In this document: piece after piece, positions 28,477 to 37,104 of the stretch
How positions within the stretch are numbered: position 1 is the first letter of the stretch
How the letters are laid out: the number at the start of each line of letters is the position of its first letter
Assembly (NCBI RefSeq): GCF_003201835.2
Contig: NZ_CP029289.2
Location: 1,550,001 to 1,614,000 of the forward strand
Length of the DNA: 64,000 nucleotides
Direction of reading: 5' to 3'
From: Acidianus brierleyi
GTDB lineage: Archaea > Thermoproteota > Thermoprotei_A > Sulfolobales > Sulfolobaceae
Program-made: the position numbers and the translations under genes
The notes under the pieces: generated by a model
Told to the model about the DNA's origin: nothing
What the model saw: the letters and a program-made list of their open reading frames with translations, nothing else
Database searches by the model: none

Positions 28477-29034
28477 TTGGATGACGTAAGTAATATAGAA
28501 AAAGAAGCTGAAAAAATAGTAAGAAGTATAATAAATATTCAAGATAATGAAACTGCTGAAGTGATTATAAGAGCGATTCGTTCAACTGGAGATTTAGATC
28601 TAGTGGGAACTTTAAGAATATCTAAGAATGCTATAAAGAATGGCATAAAATATGTAAAAAATGGAGTTTTAGTAGATACTAGAATGGCTAAGGTGGCTTT
28701 AGGAGATATAGCTATATATAGAGAGCCACAACACAGGAATTCAAGATATTATTCCCAGGATCTTATAGAAAATTACAAGGATTACATTAATAATAGAATA
28801 ATTATGATAGGTACAAGTCCTATTGCTCTCATAACTCTTAATAAAATGATTAAAAACAATATAGTAAAACCTTCTTTAGTAATCGCTGTGCCAGTAGGCT
28901 TTGTTAATGCTCTAAAATCCAAGATTGAGCTAAGTAATCTAGACGTGGAGTATATAACAAATATAAGCGTAAGAGGCGGTGTAGCTTTAGGCATATCGAT
29001 AGTGAAAGCCTTGGTGAAACTTAGTGAGTCTTGA
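28477..29034 (+). CDS. cbiC: Cobalt-precorrin-8 methylmutase CbiC/CobH
   Basis: Moves the C11 methyl group to C12, giving hydrogenobyrinate or cobyrinate. Family features visible are VIIRAIRSTGDLDLVGTL (about residues 28-45), the catalytic-region VDTRMAKVALG, ALITLNKMIKNN, and PSLVIAVPVGFVNALKSK near residue 135, with the terminal SVRGGVALGISIVKAL. 185 aa is shorter than about 210 for bacterial enzymes, and the catalytic His of the family is not obvious in the expected place. TTG start. The stop overlaps the next gene by 11 nt. A shared TATA region (28431-28443) separates it from the divergent mini-gene. Confidence 0.88.
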   Translation: MDDVSNIEKEAEKIVRSIINIQDNETAEVIIRAIRSTGDLDLVGTLRISKNAIKNGIKYVKNGVLVDTRMAKVALGDIAIYREPQHRNSRYYSQDLIENYKDYINNRIIMIGTSPIALITLNKMIKNNIVKPSLVIAVPVGFVNALKSKIELSNLDVEYITNISVRGGVALGISIVKALVKLSES

Positions 29035-30109
29035 AAAATTTCTTTCTTCTGTTTTATTTTATACCGAAAAAGGCGATCCATTACCAGTAGCATTTGAAAA
29101 AACTAAAAAGATTCATAAACTTAAAATGGATTATGATCATGTTTATGAAATTTCAAGACTTTTGATATTGAGCTATTTTGCTATTAATAGTAAGAAGAGG
29201 TCACAGAAGGTTAAAGAATTTTTAGCAAAAGGGCCAAAACCAACTTTACCGGAATGGATGAGGAATAAACTTTCAATATATATGAATATTCAAGATTTAG
29301 AGAAATCATTGTTAACTAGAACAGTATGGTTTAGGCCAAATAGCTTAAAAAAAGATCCAGATAAAATTCTTACTTTCTTAGATATGCAAGGAATAAAATT
29401 TGAACGTGATAGAGATTTCCCGTTCTTATATAAACTTTTAGAAGGCAATATAAGAAAAACTGAAGAATTTAGAAATTTTGATGTTATAATTCAAGATAAG
29501 GCTAGTGTAGCTGTAGTAATGTCATTAAATCCAGAAAGAAAAGAAAGAATAATAGATTTGTCTTCAGCGCCCGGATTAAAAGCTCAATTAATTCAAGAAC
29601 TAACTGAAAATAGTGTTAAGCTATTCTTAGCAGATTTAGATACTAAAAGATTACTTAAAGAGAAATATTTATTGCGAAAATACGGAGTGAATATGGATAA
29701 TATAGAGTTTAATTTACAAGACTCATCATATAATTCGTTTTTAAGATCCGATAAAATTCTTCTTGATGCTCCATGTTCTTCGTCAGGTATGATTTCAAAT
29801 GAGCCAGTGATTCTACTTACATTAAAAAATTCTGAAAAAATTTATAAATATAGTAAAATTCAAAATGATATTTTAATGAGCTCAGAAAAGATCAACGCAG
29901 ATGAACTTGTCTATTCTGTTTGTTCCATATTTCCTGAAGAGGGAGAAGATCATTTCAATGTATTATACGACATAGCAGAAAAACCTTTAAATATAGGCTA
30001 TAGCGGATATCCGTCTAAAATATCAGATCGATCAATAAGATTTTTCCCAAACGTTCATTCTACTGAAGGTTTTTTTATAACAAAACTAAATTTAAACAAA
30101 CTAAAATGA
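29024..30109 (+). CDS. RNA cytosine-C5 methyltransferase (NSUN/RsmB family)
   Basis: SAM-dependent m5C methyltransferase acting on tRNA or rRNA. The Rossmann SAM motif is RIIDLSSAPGLKAQLIQEL (about residue 175), followed by FLADLDTKRLLKE; the two-cysteine active site comprises the PC motif LLDAPCSSSGMISNEP (about residue 245) and the TC-equivalent YSVCSIFPEEGEDHF (about residue 290). The N-terminal extension resembles NusB/RsmB-type helical domains. It overlaps cbiC by 11 nt and cbiD by 4 nt, so it is translated within the corrin operon despite having no evident corrin role. Confidence 0.88.
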   Translation: MSLEKFLSSVLFYTEKGDPLPVAFEKTKKIHKLKMDYDHVYEISRLLILSYFAINSKKRSQKVKEFLAKGPKPTLPEWMRNKLSIYMNIQDLEKSLLTRTVWFRPNSLKKDPDKILTFLDMQGIKFERDRDFPFLYKLLEGNIRKTEEFRNFDVIIQDKASVAVVMSLNPERKERIIDLSSAPGLKAQLIQELTENSVKLFLADLDTKRLLKEKYLLRKYGVNMDNIEFNLQDSSYNSFLRSDKILLDAPCSSSGMISNEPVILLTLKNSEKIYKYSKIQNDILMSSEKINADELVYSVCSIFPEEGEDHFNVLYDIAEKPLNIGYSGYPSKISDRSIRFFPNVHSTEGFFITKLNLNKLK

Positions 30110-31257
30110 GTGTAAGAATTCCTCTAAATTATAATCCTAATAGTCCTGAATTATCTAACTCAAAGAGCGTGAAAAAGGAAATAATGAAATTTGGATATAC
30201 AACTGGGACATGTGTTGCCGCTGCGGCTAAAGCATGTGCTTTTGCTATAGTTGAGAAGAAGATTGTTAAATCAGTTACAGTAAGTACTCCTATAGGGTTA
30301 AGACTTGAAATACCAGTCAATTATGTTAAGATCGACAATGAATGGGCTGAGGCTAGTGTAACTAAGAATGGCGGAGATGATCCAGATGATACTAATGGTA
30401 TGGAAATAATAGTAAAAATGAGAATTAATGGTGATAATGGGTATCTAACAATAAGAGCAGGTAAAGGTATTGGAATAGCAAGAAATAAAGGTCTTCCCAT
30501 AAATGAAGGAGAACCTGCTATAAATCCTGTTCCTAAAAGACAACTAATAGACAATTTGACAGAGATTTTAGGAAATAATTTTGGAGCAGAGATAATAATA
30601 GAGGCACCTAATGGGGAAAAAATTTCACAAAGAACATTTAATCCTAGACTTGGAATTGAAGGGGGAGTATCAATTTTAGGTACTAGTGGTATTGTGAAAC
30701 CTATGAGTATTATTTCATGGTATGCATCAATGGTAGAGCAACTAGACGTTGTAAAGAAAAAGGGTTTTGAGTCAGTTGTCATGGTACCTGGAAATATAGG
30801 TGAGACGGCTGCTAGAAAGTTGCTAAATGTAGATAAAGACTCTATAGTCCAAATGGCTATATTCGTAGGCGGAATGATAAAAGCGGCTACTAAGAGAGGG
30901 TTTAGAGAAATCGTATTGTTTGGACATATAGGCAAAATGGTAAAAAATGCTATTGGAATATGGAATACTCATTATAAATATGGGGATGGAAGAATAGAAA
31001 CCATAGTAGCTTATTCTGCAAAACACGGAGTTCCAAATGACGTATTATTGAAAATTTTCGAATGTAAAACTACTGATGATGCAGTAAATATTTTAAGAAA
31101 TTATAACTATTTTGATATATTTAGCGATATAGCGAATAAAATAGTTTATAATGCAGAAAATCTTATTAATAATAAAGCTAAAATATATACAATTCTTATA
31201 GATATGAAGGGAGAGATAATTGGATATTCTAAAGACAGCAAAAAATTCTTATATTAA
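30106..31257 (+). CDS. cbiD: Cobalt-precorrin-5B C1-methyltransferase CbiD
   Basis: Methylates C1 of cobalt-precorrin 5B in the anaerobic pathway. The N-terminal FGYTTGTCVAAAAKAC (about residues 28-43), the KNGGDDPDDTNGMEI motif (about residue 85), RAGKGIGIARNKGLP (about 118) and GGVSILGTSGIVKPMS (about 185) are diagnostic for CbiD. The C-terminal half carries EIVLFGHIGKMVKNAIG near residue 267. 383 aa is the usual size. Its ATG overlaps the previous stop by 4 nt and its end overlaps cbiE by 38 nt. Confidence 0.95.
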   Translation: MSVRIPLNYNPNSPELSNSKSVKKEIMKFGYTTGTCVAAAAKACAFAIVEKKIVKSVTVSTPIGLRLEIPVNYVKIDNEWAEASVTKNGGDDPDDTNGMEIIVKMRINGDNGYLTIRAGKGIGIARNKGLPINEGEPAINPVPKRQLIDNLTEILGNNFGAEIIIEAPNGEKISQRTFNPRLGIEGGVSILGTSGIVKPMSIISWYASMVEQLDVVKKKGFESVVMVPGNIGETAARKLLNVDKDSIVQMAIFVGGMIKAATKRGFREIVLFGHIGKMVKNAIGIWNTHYKYGDGRIETIVAYSAKHGVPNDVLLKIFECKTTDDAVNILRNYNYFDIFSDIANKIVYNAENLINNKAKIYTILIDMKGEIIGYSKDSKKFLY

Positions 31258-31855
31258 AATTTTAGGTGCTGGACCAGGTAATATAGATTACTTTACATTC
31301 AAATTGATTAAAGAAGTAAAATCTGCAGACATTATAGTAGGCGACAAACGAATTTTAGAACTAATAAAGTTCATTACAGATGCACAGTTAATATATTTAA
31401 GATCAGATAAAAATTTTTATAATGATATAGAGAATATCAAAAATCTTTCAGGAAATGTAGTTGTGCTATCTACTGGTGATCCTATGATAGCTGGATTAGG
31501 AAAATTCTTCGACAATAGTGAAATAAATCCCGGCATAAGTTCTGTTCAATTGTGTGCATCCATTCTACATAAACCTTTAAACGAATCTGCAATAATATCA
31601 GTGAGATACGGTAATAATTATGATAAAATATTAGCAGCAATAAATTCTGGATTTAGAGTTTTCATACTTCCTAATCCTTATTTAGATTTGAAGGAAAATA
31701 TTAGAAAGATATTATTATTAGGTCTAGACCCAAATAAAAACGCAGCTATATGTAATAATCTAGGTTTACCAAATGAGGTAATAGTAAAAGGAAAAATTGG
31801 CGAACTTATGCAGCACGATATAAATGGGCTAAATATTATTTTTATTGAACCGTGA
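31220..31855 (+). CDS. cbiE: Cobalt-precorrin-7 C5-methyltransferase CbiE
   Basis: Tetrapyrrole methylase of 211 aa corresponding to the N-terminal half of bacterial CobL. The methylase signature ILGAGPGNIDYFT (about residue 14), DIIVGDKRILEL, the glycine loop LSTGDPMIAGLGKF (about residue 83) and INPGISSVQLCASIL are all present. TTG start inside the last 38 nt of cbiD, an unusually long same-strand overlap. CbiT, the other half of CobL, is encoded separately at 35.3 kb, after two unrelated genes. Confidence 0.9.
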   Translation: MDILKTAKNSYIKILGAGPGNIDYFTFKLIKEVKSADIIVGDKRILELIKFITDAQLIYLRSDKNFYNDIENIKNLSGNVVVLSTGDPMIAGLGKFFDNSEINPGISSVQLCASILHKPLNESAIISVRYGNNYDKILAAINSGFRVFILPNPYLDLKENIRKILLLGLDPNKNAAICNNLGLPNEVIVKGKIGELMQHDINGLNIIFIEP

Positions 31856-31882
31856 GATATTATTAAACTTAATAATTACAGT

Positions 31883-33883
31883 ATGAGACCACCTATTTTT
31901 GATATTCTTTTTAAGTTAGATACACCACCTGCTACCTATTGGTTAGAAAGTAGTAATGGAAATATTATTCTTAAGTCAGATATGATAAGACAACCATTTG
32001 TTCAATTATTTCCAGAACTGAAAATAGAAAATAAAGAATGGATATACCAAAGGGGTAATTCATTAATAGAATATAAATCTGGCGATACAACGTTAAAAAA
32101 AGTTGAAGAATTTCCAGGGGATGTATATTATGTATATATTGATGATAAAATTGAATATATAAAAAAGATTAAGGACTCGTACATTTTTCAAGATAACGTA
32201 TATACAAACCTAATAAAATACTTAGATAAACTTATTCTTTATAATAATAAAGATTTTCTTCTTATTTATAGAGGAAAAATATTAAATTTCGAAAAACCCA
32301 AATCTATAAACGTTTCTAAAAATAACATATCATTAGTATATGATGGAATGACAAAGGTTATAGATAACGATCTTAATGTAGACAAATATAGTTTCGAAGG
32401 ATATGTTTTAGGAAAGGCTAGTAAAGGACTAATTGTAAAATCTCTTTCAAATAAAATATTACTAAACGGCAATGTAATAGGTTATTGCCAAGATTTAACA
32501 GCGTTTTTGGGAGAGATCTCGAATAATATTATAATATTATGTGGTCCTATTCCAAAAATATATAGGGAAAATGGCTGGATGCAACTAAATATAAGCAGTG
32601 TTGAATATAGAAGTTTTATAAACTCAAATTTTATGATACTAGGAAATCACGATAAAACGCTAATATTTGATAACCAAATTAATCTTATATATACTCTAAA
32701 TCCATCAGTTGTAATAGCAGACAGTAAAAAACTATATGCTTTCTCTGATTCTCATTATTTTGGAGTTATTAATACGTTGGAAATTAAGGACATTATAAAA
32801 ATACTTAGGCATAAGAATACTTCAGAATTTCCAATTAAATTAGCTTTTAATAAGTTTTACGATATTTCATATGATAAATCATTTCTTACTATTGATAAGA
32901 AAGAAAAGGATAATAACGTAATTATGTATTTAGAACCTAAAAAATTTGAAGACGGTGAAGTAAAAATATTTTTGCAAAATCCTTTTTATCATGAGACATA
33001 TAGTACTTATGTCGAATCAGAAAAGCCTCTAGTTAATTTTAATGGAAAAATATTACATGCTAATAAAGGAAAAGTTATTAATACAGATTTCAATGCATTG
33101 CTAGAAGGATATCTGGACTATAAAATACCAAGTAGGTTCAAAAATAAATTAAGGCTATCAATAGGGAAAAATAATATTTATTATGATATTTCTTCTAAAA
33201 ATGGACAAATTTACGTAAGTGAACCAATAGATCTAACTAATTTTGAGGATAATATAATATTATCTATATATATAGAAAGGGAAGATTTAAGTATTTTATT
33301 AAAGGAATTCCTTTTACCTATAGTTAGAGTCGAACCAAACTCTGATATAACTAGAATAGCATATAATTATGATAATATTAGAAAAGTTATTTTGAGAGAA
33401 GAAAATGGAAAATTTGTATGGGATAGAGTATTTTTATATCCTAACTTTGCAAAAGGGATATTGGTTGCCCCTGCACATTCTTCTCTATATATTAATAATT
33501 CTAGATATTATCTTAAAAAGGGTATAAATGAGATTTGTACAAAAATTGACTCAAATAAAAGATGTTTTACAGTAATAGGAATAGATAATCCAATAGAGAA
33601 ATTACTATATAAAGTTGAAAGCAACTACTTAATTATCACACCAATTATCAAATATTATTCTCCTATAGAAGTATATTATGGACTTCATGTTTATAGAGGT
33701 TTTCCAGTTAAAATAATCTTTCCTATAGATCCCGCATATAATACTGTTGTTATTAGAGCGTATATAGGAAATAAAAAATTTGTTCAAAAATTTACATTAG
33801 ATTCTCTAAGAATTAGCTTAAATGTAGCTAAAATCTTATCTAACAAACTCTATGAGTATATGCATAGTTTCGGAATACTCTAG
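31883..33883 (+). CDS. Large orphan protein preceding a pseudo secretion ATPase (UpsX-like position)
   Basis: Not recognised. 666 aa, no signal peptide or membrane span. The first 330 residues are beta-rich with repeated short strand-turn units and Gly/Asn turns, which could form a beta-propeller. The middle (about 340-470) reads like an immunoglobulin-type or sandwich domain, and the last third has motifs such as FAKGILVAPAHSSLYINNSRYY-like strand patterns. It is directly followed by a degenerate type II/IV secretion ATPase. In Sulfolobales ups pili operons a large protein of unknown function (UpsX) precedes the ATPase UpsE, so this order is reminiscent, but homology is not established. A TATA-like TTATTAAAC lies about 20 nt before the ATG. 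Confidence 0.75.
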   Translation: MRPPIFDILFKLDTPPATYWLESSNGNIILKSDMIRQPFVQLFPELKIENKEWIYQRGNSLIEYKSGDTTLKKVEEFPGDVYYVYIDDKIEYIKKIKDSYIFQDNVYTNLIKYLDKLILYNNKDFLLIYRGKILNFEKPKSINVSKNNISLVYDGMTKVIDNDLNVDKYSFEGYVLGKASKGLIVKSLSNKILLNGNVIGYCQDLTAFLGEISNNIIILCGPIPKIYRENGWMQLNISSVEYRSFINSNFMILGNHDKTLIFDNQINLIYTLNPSVVIADSKKLYAFSDSHYFGVINTLEIKDIIKILRHKNTSEFPIKLAFNKFYDISYDKSFLTIDKKEKDNNVIMYLEPKKFEDGEVKIFLQNPFYHETYSTYVESEKPLVNFNGKILHANKGKVINTDFNALLEGYLDYKIPSRFKNKLRLSIGKNNIYYDISSKNGQIYVSEPIDLTNFEDNIILSIYIEREDLSILLKEFLLPIVRVEPNSDITRIAYNYDNIRKVILREENGKFVWDRVFLYPNFAKGILVAPAHSSLYINNSRYYLKKGINEICTKIDSNKRCFTVIGIDNPIEKLLYKVESNYLIITPIIKYYSPIEVYYGLHVYRGFPVKIIFPIDPAYNTVVIRAYIGNKKFVQKFTLDSLRISLNVAKILSNKLYEYMHSFGIL

Positions 33884-33909
33884 CTGTCTTAAAACATTTT
33901 TAAGATTAT

Positions 33910-35193
33910 ATGGAAAGAATATTAGATCAGTATTTTCTTTATGGTGCTAATATTACTATTAAAGATGTAAATGGAATTGGACTCTATATAATTAAAGATC
34001 CCGTATTAGATTTTAAAGATAAGAAACTTGCAGAGAAGTATATACGAGATATTCATGAAAAAGGAATAGGGTATAATTATACAAAGATAATAGAATACCT
34101 AAGTGACTTTCATTTAGATCAGTCTAAATTAGAAAAAATAGCCTTTTATGTTTTTAAGAAGCTAACTTATGACGATTTAACAGTTCCATACTTTGATACA
34201 AAAATTGAAAGAATAGAGTGCTATAGCTTAAATAAACCTGTATCAGTTATACATTCTTCATATAAAAAATATGGGAGACTATATACAAACATAATATTTA
34301 ATTCTACAGAAGAAATAAGGTTCTTATTAACTAAATTTGGTAAAGATACAAGCTCAAAAAAGATAATGAGTATTGGAGAATTTTATACTTATGAAAATAA
34401 TAAAATCTTATACTATTTTGATAATAACCTAATAAATTTTGAAATTATTAAGTCGTATGAAGAGCAACCTATAATAATAAATGTTCTAAGAAACAACAAC
34501 ATAGATTGCAATACTTTATCTTATTTATGGGAAACTTTAGAATATAAACCATTTTATATAATAATAAGTAATAAAAACAAAGCATATTATCTATTTAATT
34601 CTCTCCTTTATCTTTTACCTCAGTATATTAAGATAGCTACTATAGAAAGATATCCATTATTTAACTTTAAAGATAGAACGTGGCTTACGTTTCATATATC
34701 AGCACAATATAAGTCAAAACTAATTTCAAGTGTAAGCAAATATGAACCAGATTTTGTGCTCTTAGATTTAGATCTTGATTATATCGAGAGTTTACTAAAA
34801 TATTTTCCAACTCAGTCTGGATTACTGATGTTCACTAACTTAGATTCTATTTCAAATATAATGAATCTTATCTCTAATTATCTTTCTCGAAACTTAGAAA
34901 AAATATTTGTAAATAAGTTAGACGGAATAATAGTTTTTAATGATAAACTTAGAATATTTGAAAAATATAAATTAGGTAATAAAGTTAGATTTAAAGAAAT
35001 TAAAATTCCTGAAAATTTAAATGAGCTCGGTATTACTCCACAAATCAGAAACATATGCAGAAGATCTAGAAACAGCTATAATGATATAATAAAAAATATT
35101 ACTATAAAATCAGAAATACTTAGAAAAATCGAAAATAATAACATAATAGATAATTCACAGATACAAGAAATATTACTTCAATACCAACAGTAA
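33910..35193 (+). CDS. Degenerate type II/IV secretion ATPase (VirB11/GspE family pseudo-enzyme)
   Basis: The 427-aa chain can be laid over archaeal FlaI/UpsE-type ATPases from about residue 80. IERIECYSLNKPVSVIH and YGRLYTNIIF match the N-terminal domain, and LSYLWETLEYKPFYIII precedes the nucleotide site. Where the Walker A GGTASGKTT should stand, residues 220-227 read SNKNKAYY. The Asp box TIEDT is TIERY (244-248), the Walker B stretch is VLLDLDLD (283-290) and the His box is FTNLDS. All catalytic residues are gone, while fold-defining residues such as SLLYLLP and KIATIE remain. The frame is intact, so it is probably a functional pseudo-enzyme, perhaps structural. The last 60 residues are charged helix. 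Confidence 0.82.
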   Translation: MERILDQYFLYGANITIKDVNGIGLYIIKDPVLDFKDKKLAEKYIRDIHEKGIGYNYTKIIEYLSDFHLDQSKLEKIAFYVFKKLTYDDLTVPYFDTKIERIECYSLNKPVSVIHSSYKKYGRLYTNIIFNSTEEIRFLLTKFGKDTSSKKIMSIGEFYTYENNKILYYFDNNLINFEIIKSYEEQPIIINVLRNNNIDCNTLSYLWETLEYKPFYIIISNKNKAYYLFNSLLYLLPQYIKIATIERYPLFNFKDRTWLTFHISAQYKSKLISSVSKYEPDFVLLDLDLDYIESLLKYFPTQSGLLMFTNLDSISNIMNLISNYLSRNLEKIFVNKLDGIIVFNDKLRIFEKYKLGNKVRFKEIKIPENLNELGITPQIRNICRRSRNSYNDIIKNITIKSEILRKIENNNIIDNSQIQEILLQYQQ

Positions 35194-35327
35194 TATGGAA
35201 TAAATCTATTTTTTAGAAAAGCAATTAATACTGATTCTAAAATATTTATAATTAGATAAAATATTAAAAGTTTGAATATATTCTCTAAGCTAATATCTTT
35301 ATATTTTATGTCTATAGAATGATAACA

Positions 35328-35891
35328 ATGTCTTATCATAATAGAAAAATTTTTCCATTCTTAGATGATGAAATTTTTGAAAATTTAGATATTCCAGGAC
35401 CTACTAAGCAGGAAATTAGAGTTATATCTATAAGCAAGATGAATATATTCCCAGGGTGCAAAACTTTAGAAATAGGAACTGGCACCGGCTCTGTATCGGC
35501 TGAATTGGATAGATTAGGTTGTTATGTTATTTCAATAGACAAAAACAAATATATCGAAAAGATATCGCATTTTAATAATGTTGAATATATTCAAGCTCAC
35601 TCTGCTTTTATGTCCTATAGAAATTCTATATTTGATAATGTATTTATAGGAGGTACAGAAAATTTGGAAGATAGTATAAAATTAGCTCATCAAACTTTAA
35701 AATATGGTGGGAAAATAGTTATAAATATCTTTACTTTAGAAACTCTTTCAAAAATTCAGGAATTAGTTTCATCCATATTTCATAATTTTAATGTATTAGA
35801 GGTGATAATTATAAAAGGTAAAAATATAAAGAATCATACAATGTTCTTGGCCCAAAATCCGATATATATAGCTTATGCAGTTAAATCTTGA
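35328..35891 (+). CDS. cbiT: Cobalt-precorrin-6B C15-methyltransferase (decarboxylating) CbiT
   Basis: SAM-dependent methyltransferase that methylates C15 and decarboxylates the C12 acetate. The family-specific opening IPGPTKQEIRVISISKM is followed by the SAM motif TLEIGTGTGSVSAELDRLG and IGGTENLEDSI, which corresponds to the CbiT IGGSGG-like loop. A TATA element (TTTATATTTT at 35298-35307) sits about 26 nt before the second ATG at 35328, so I prefer that start to the ATG at 35319, which would lie upstream of the predicted transcript start. The 3' end overlaps the convergent wHTH gene by 19 nt. Confidence 0.9.
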   Translation: MSYHNRKIFPFLDDEIFENLDIPGPTKQEIRVISISKMNIFPGCKTLEIGTGTGSVSAELDRLGCYVISIDKNKYIEKISHFNNVEYIQAHSAFMSYRNSIFDNVFIGGTENLEDSIKLAHQTLKYGGKIVINIFTLETLSKIQELVSSIFHNFNVLEVIIIKGKNIKNHTMFLAQNPIYIAYAVKS

Positions 35892-36136
35892 GACTTAACT
35901 ACAAAATCAATAATATTTCCCTTTTCTAATCCGTCTAGAATTTCCTCTCCTTTATTTGTCAATCTATAGACTTTATGAGAACCTTTAGAGTATATTGTCT
36001 CTATTAATCCTAATTCTTCTAGTATGTGAAATGCCGCTAGTATTTCATACCTTGGTAATTTTGTTTTTACTACTACTTCACCCGGATTTAATGCACCGTC
36101 TTTTATTGCCTCTAAGATAATTTTTAGCTCGTACAT
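35873..36136 (-). CDS. Winged-helix DNA-binding protein
   Basis: An 87-aa winged helix-turn-helix protein. Helices 2 and 3 read NPGEVVVKTKLPRYEILAAFHILEELGLI, and the wing is SKGSHKVYRLTNKGEEIL, a PadR/ArsR-like pattern. It is probably a small transcription regulator. Convergent with and overlapping cbiT by 19 nt. A reverse-strand TATA-like TTTTAAAC near 36161-36168 is suitably placed for leaderless expression. Its target is unknown; the neighbouring corrin genes are a positional guess only. Confidence 0.8.
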   Translation of the reverse strand: MYELKIILEAIKDGALNPGEVVVKTKLPRYEILAAFHILEELGLIETIYSKGSHKVYRLTNKGEEILDGLEKGNIIDFVVKSQDLTA

Positions 36137-36390
36137 TTATCTAATCTCTTTTATCTATTTAGTTTAAAAGCACTTAGCCATAGTTAATAGCTTGAAAATT
36201 TTAGATTATATTAGCTAATATTTCTTACTATCCGATAACTTGTCATTCAAGAAAATAATATAATTAAAAGCGAAGTTTTATGAATGATTTTTGTGTACTA
36301 TTCCTCATATAATAATTTATTAATATTTCTCGCATATTATATTCTTTCCTTTTTGATCATTTTAAAGATTATAATTTAGGTCTTTTGTAA

Positions 36391-36400
36391 CTTATTTAAA
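36391..36400 (+). promoter_or_regulatory. TATA box of the nth gene
   Basis: CTTATTTAAA is centred about 28 nt before the ATG at 36424, consistent with a leaderless transcript. The remaining 36137-36390 intergenic sequence is AT-rich and holds no convincing reading frame or RNA. Confidence 0.55.
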
Positions 36401-36423
36401 CTAGTAACAAAAGGTACACATGT

Positions 36424-37104
36424 ATGAAATGTAGTGGAGATTATATACTACAAAAATTAAGTAACGAATATATTATCAATCCAAAGGACTATGTTGCATA
36501 TGATGTATGGTTAAAATATAAAGACTGTTTTAAGGTTTTGATAGCTACTCTACTATCTCAAAACTCTACTGATAAAGGAACGTATAAGGCTTTTTACAAT
36601 TTAGAAAGTAAAATAAGTGTAGATCCAGATAAACTATCCAAGGCTTGTATAGAAGATATAGAAGACGCAATAAAATCTATAGGTATATACAAGATAAAAT
36701 CGAAAAGAATACATGAGATCTCACTCATCATTAAGGAAAAATATAAAGGTAATCTAGATACTATCTTAAATTTATCTCCAGACGAAGCTCGGAAGGAACT
36801 TATTACGTTGCCTGGAATAGGTGAAAAGACAGCAGATGTAGTTCTTCTAACTTGTAAGAGCTATCCTTTTTTCCCAGTCGATACTCACATTAAAAGGATA
36901 GCAAAGAGATTAGGAATAGAGGGTAATACCTATAATGAGATATCGTGCGCCCTTAAACGCATTTTTAAAAAAGAAGATTATCTTAAGGCGCATCATTTAT
37001 TAATAGCGCATGGAAGAAATACGTGCAAGGCAATAAAACCATTATGTTCGAGGTGTAGTATAAGTGACTGCTGTGAATATTTCCAAAGAAATGTTAGATC
37101 CTAG
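36424..37104 (+). CDS. nth: Endonuclease III (base-excision DNA glycosylase/AP lyase)
   Basis: HhH-GPD superfamily glycosylase repairing oxidised pyrimidines. The early helix TLLSQNSTDKGTY (about residue 40), the helix-hairpin-helix LPGIGEKTADVVLL (about residue 125) with the catalytic Lys, and the catalytic Asp in FPVDTHIKRIAKRLG (about residue 146) are all present. A [4Fe-4S] cluster is indicated by C-x6-C-x2-C-x5-C at the C-terminus (segment CKAIKPLCSRCSISDC). 226 aa. The 3' end overlaps the SerK-like gene by 41 nt. Confidence 0.94.
   Translation: MKCSGDYILQKLSNEYIINPKDYVAYDVWLKYKDCFKVLIATLLSQNSTDKGTYKAFYNLESKISVDPDKLSKACIEDIEDAIKSIGIYKIKSKRIHEISLIIKEKYKGNLDTILNLSPDEARKELITLPGIGEKTADVVLLTCKSYPFFPVDTHIKRIAKRLGIEGNTYNEISCALKRIFKKEDYLKAHHLLIAHGRNTCKAIKPLCSRCSISDCCEYFQRNVRS

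Noticed and set aside
30321..30935. Reverse-strand frame of about 200 codons inside cbiD
   Set aside because: The forward frame has unmistakable CbiD motifs; the reverse product has no domain sense and no promoter.
31883..33883. Firm naming of the 666-aa protein as UpsX
   Set aside because: Only gene order and size resemble upsX; no diagnostic motif is known to me, so identity is left open.
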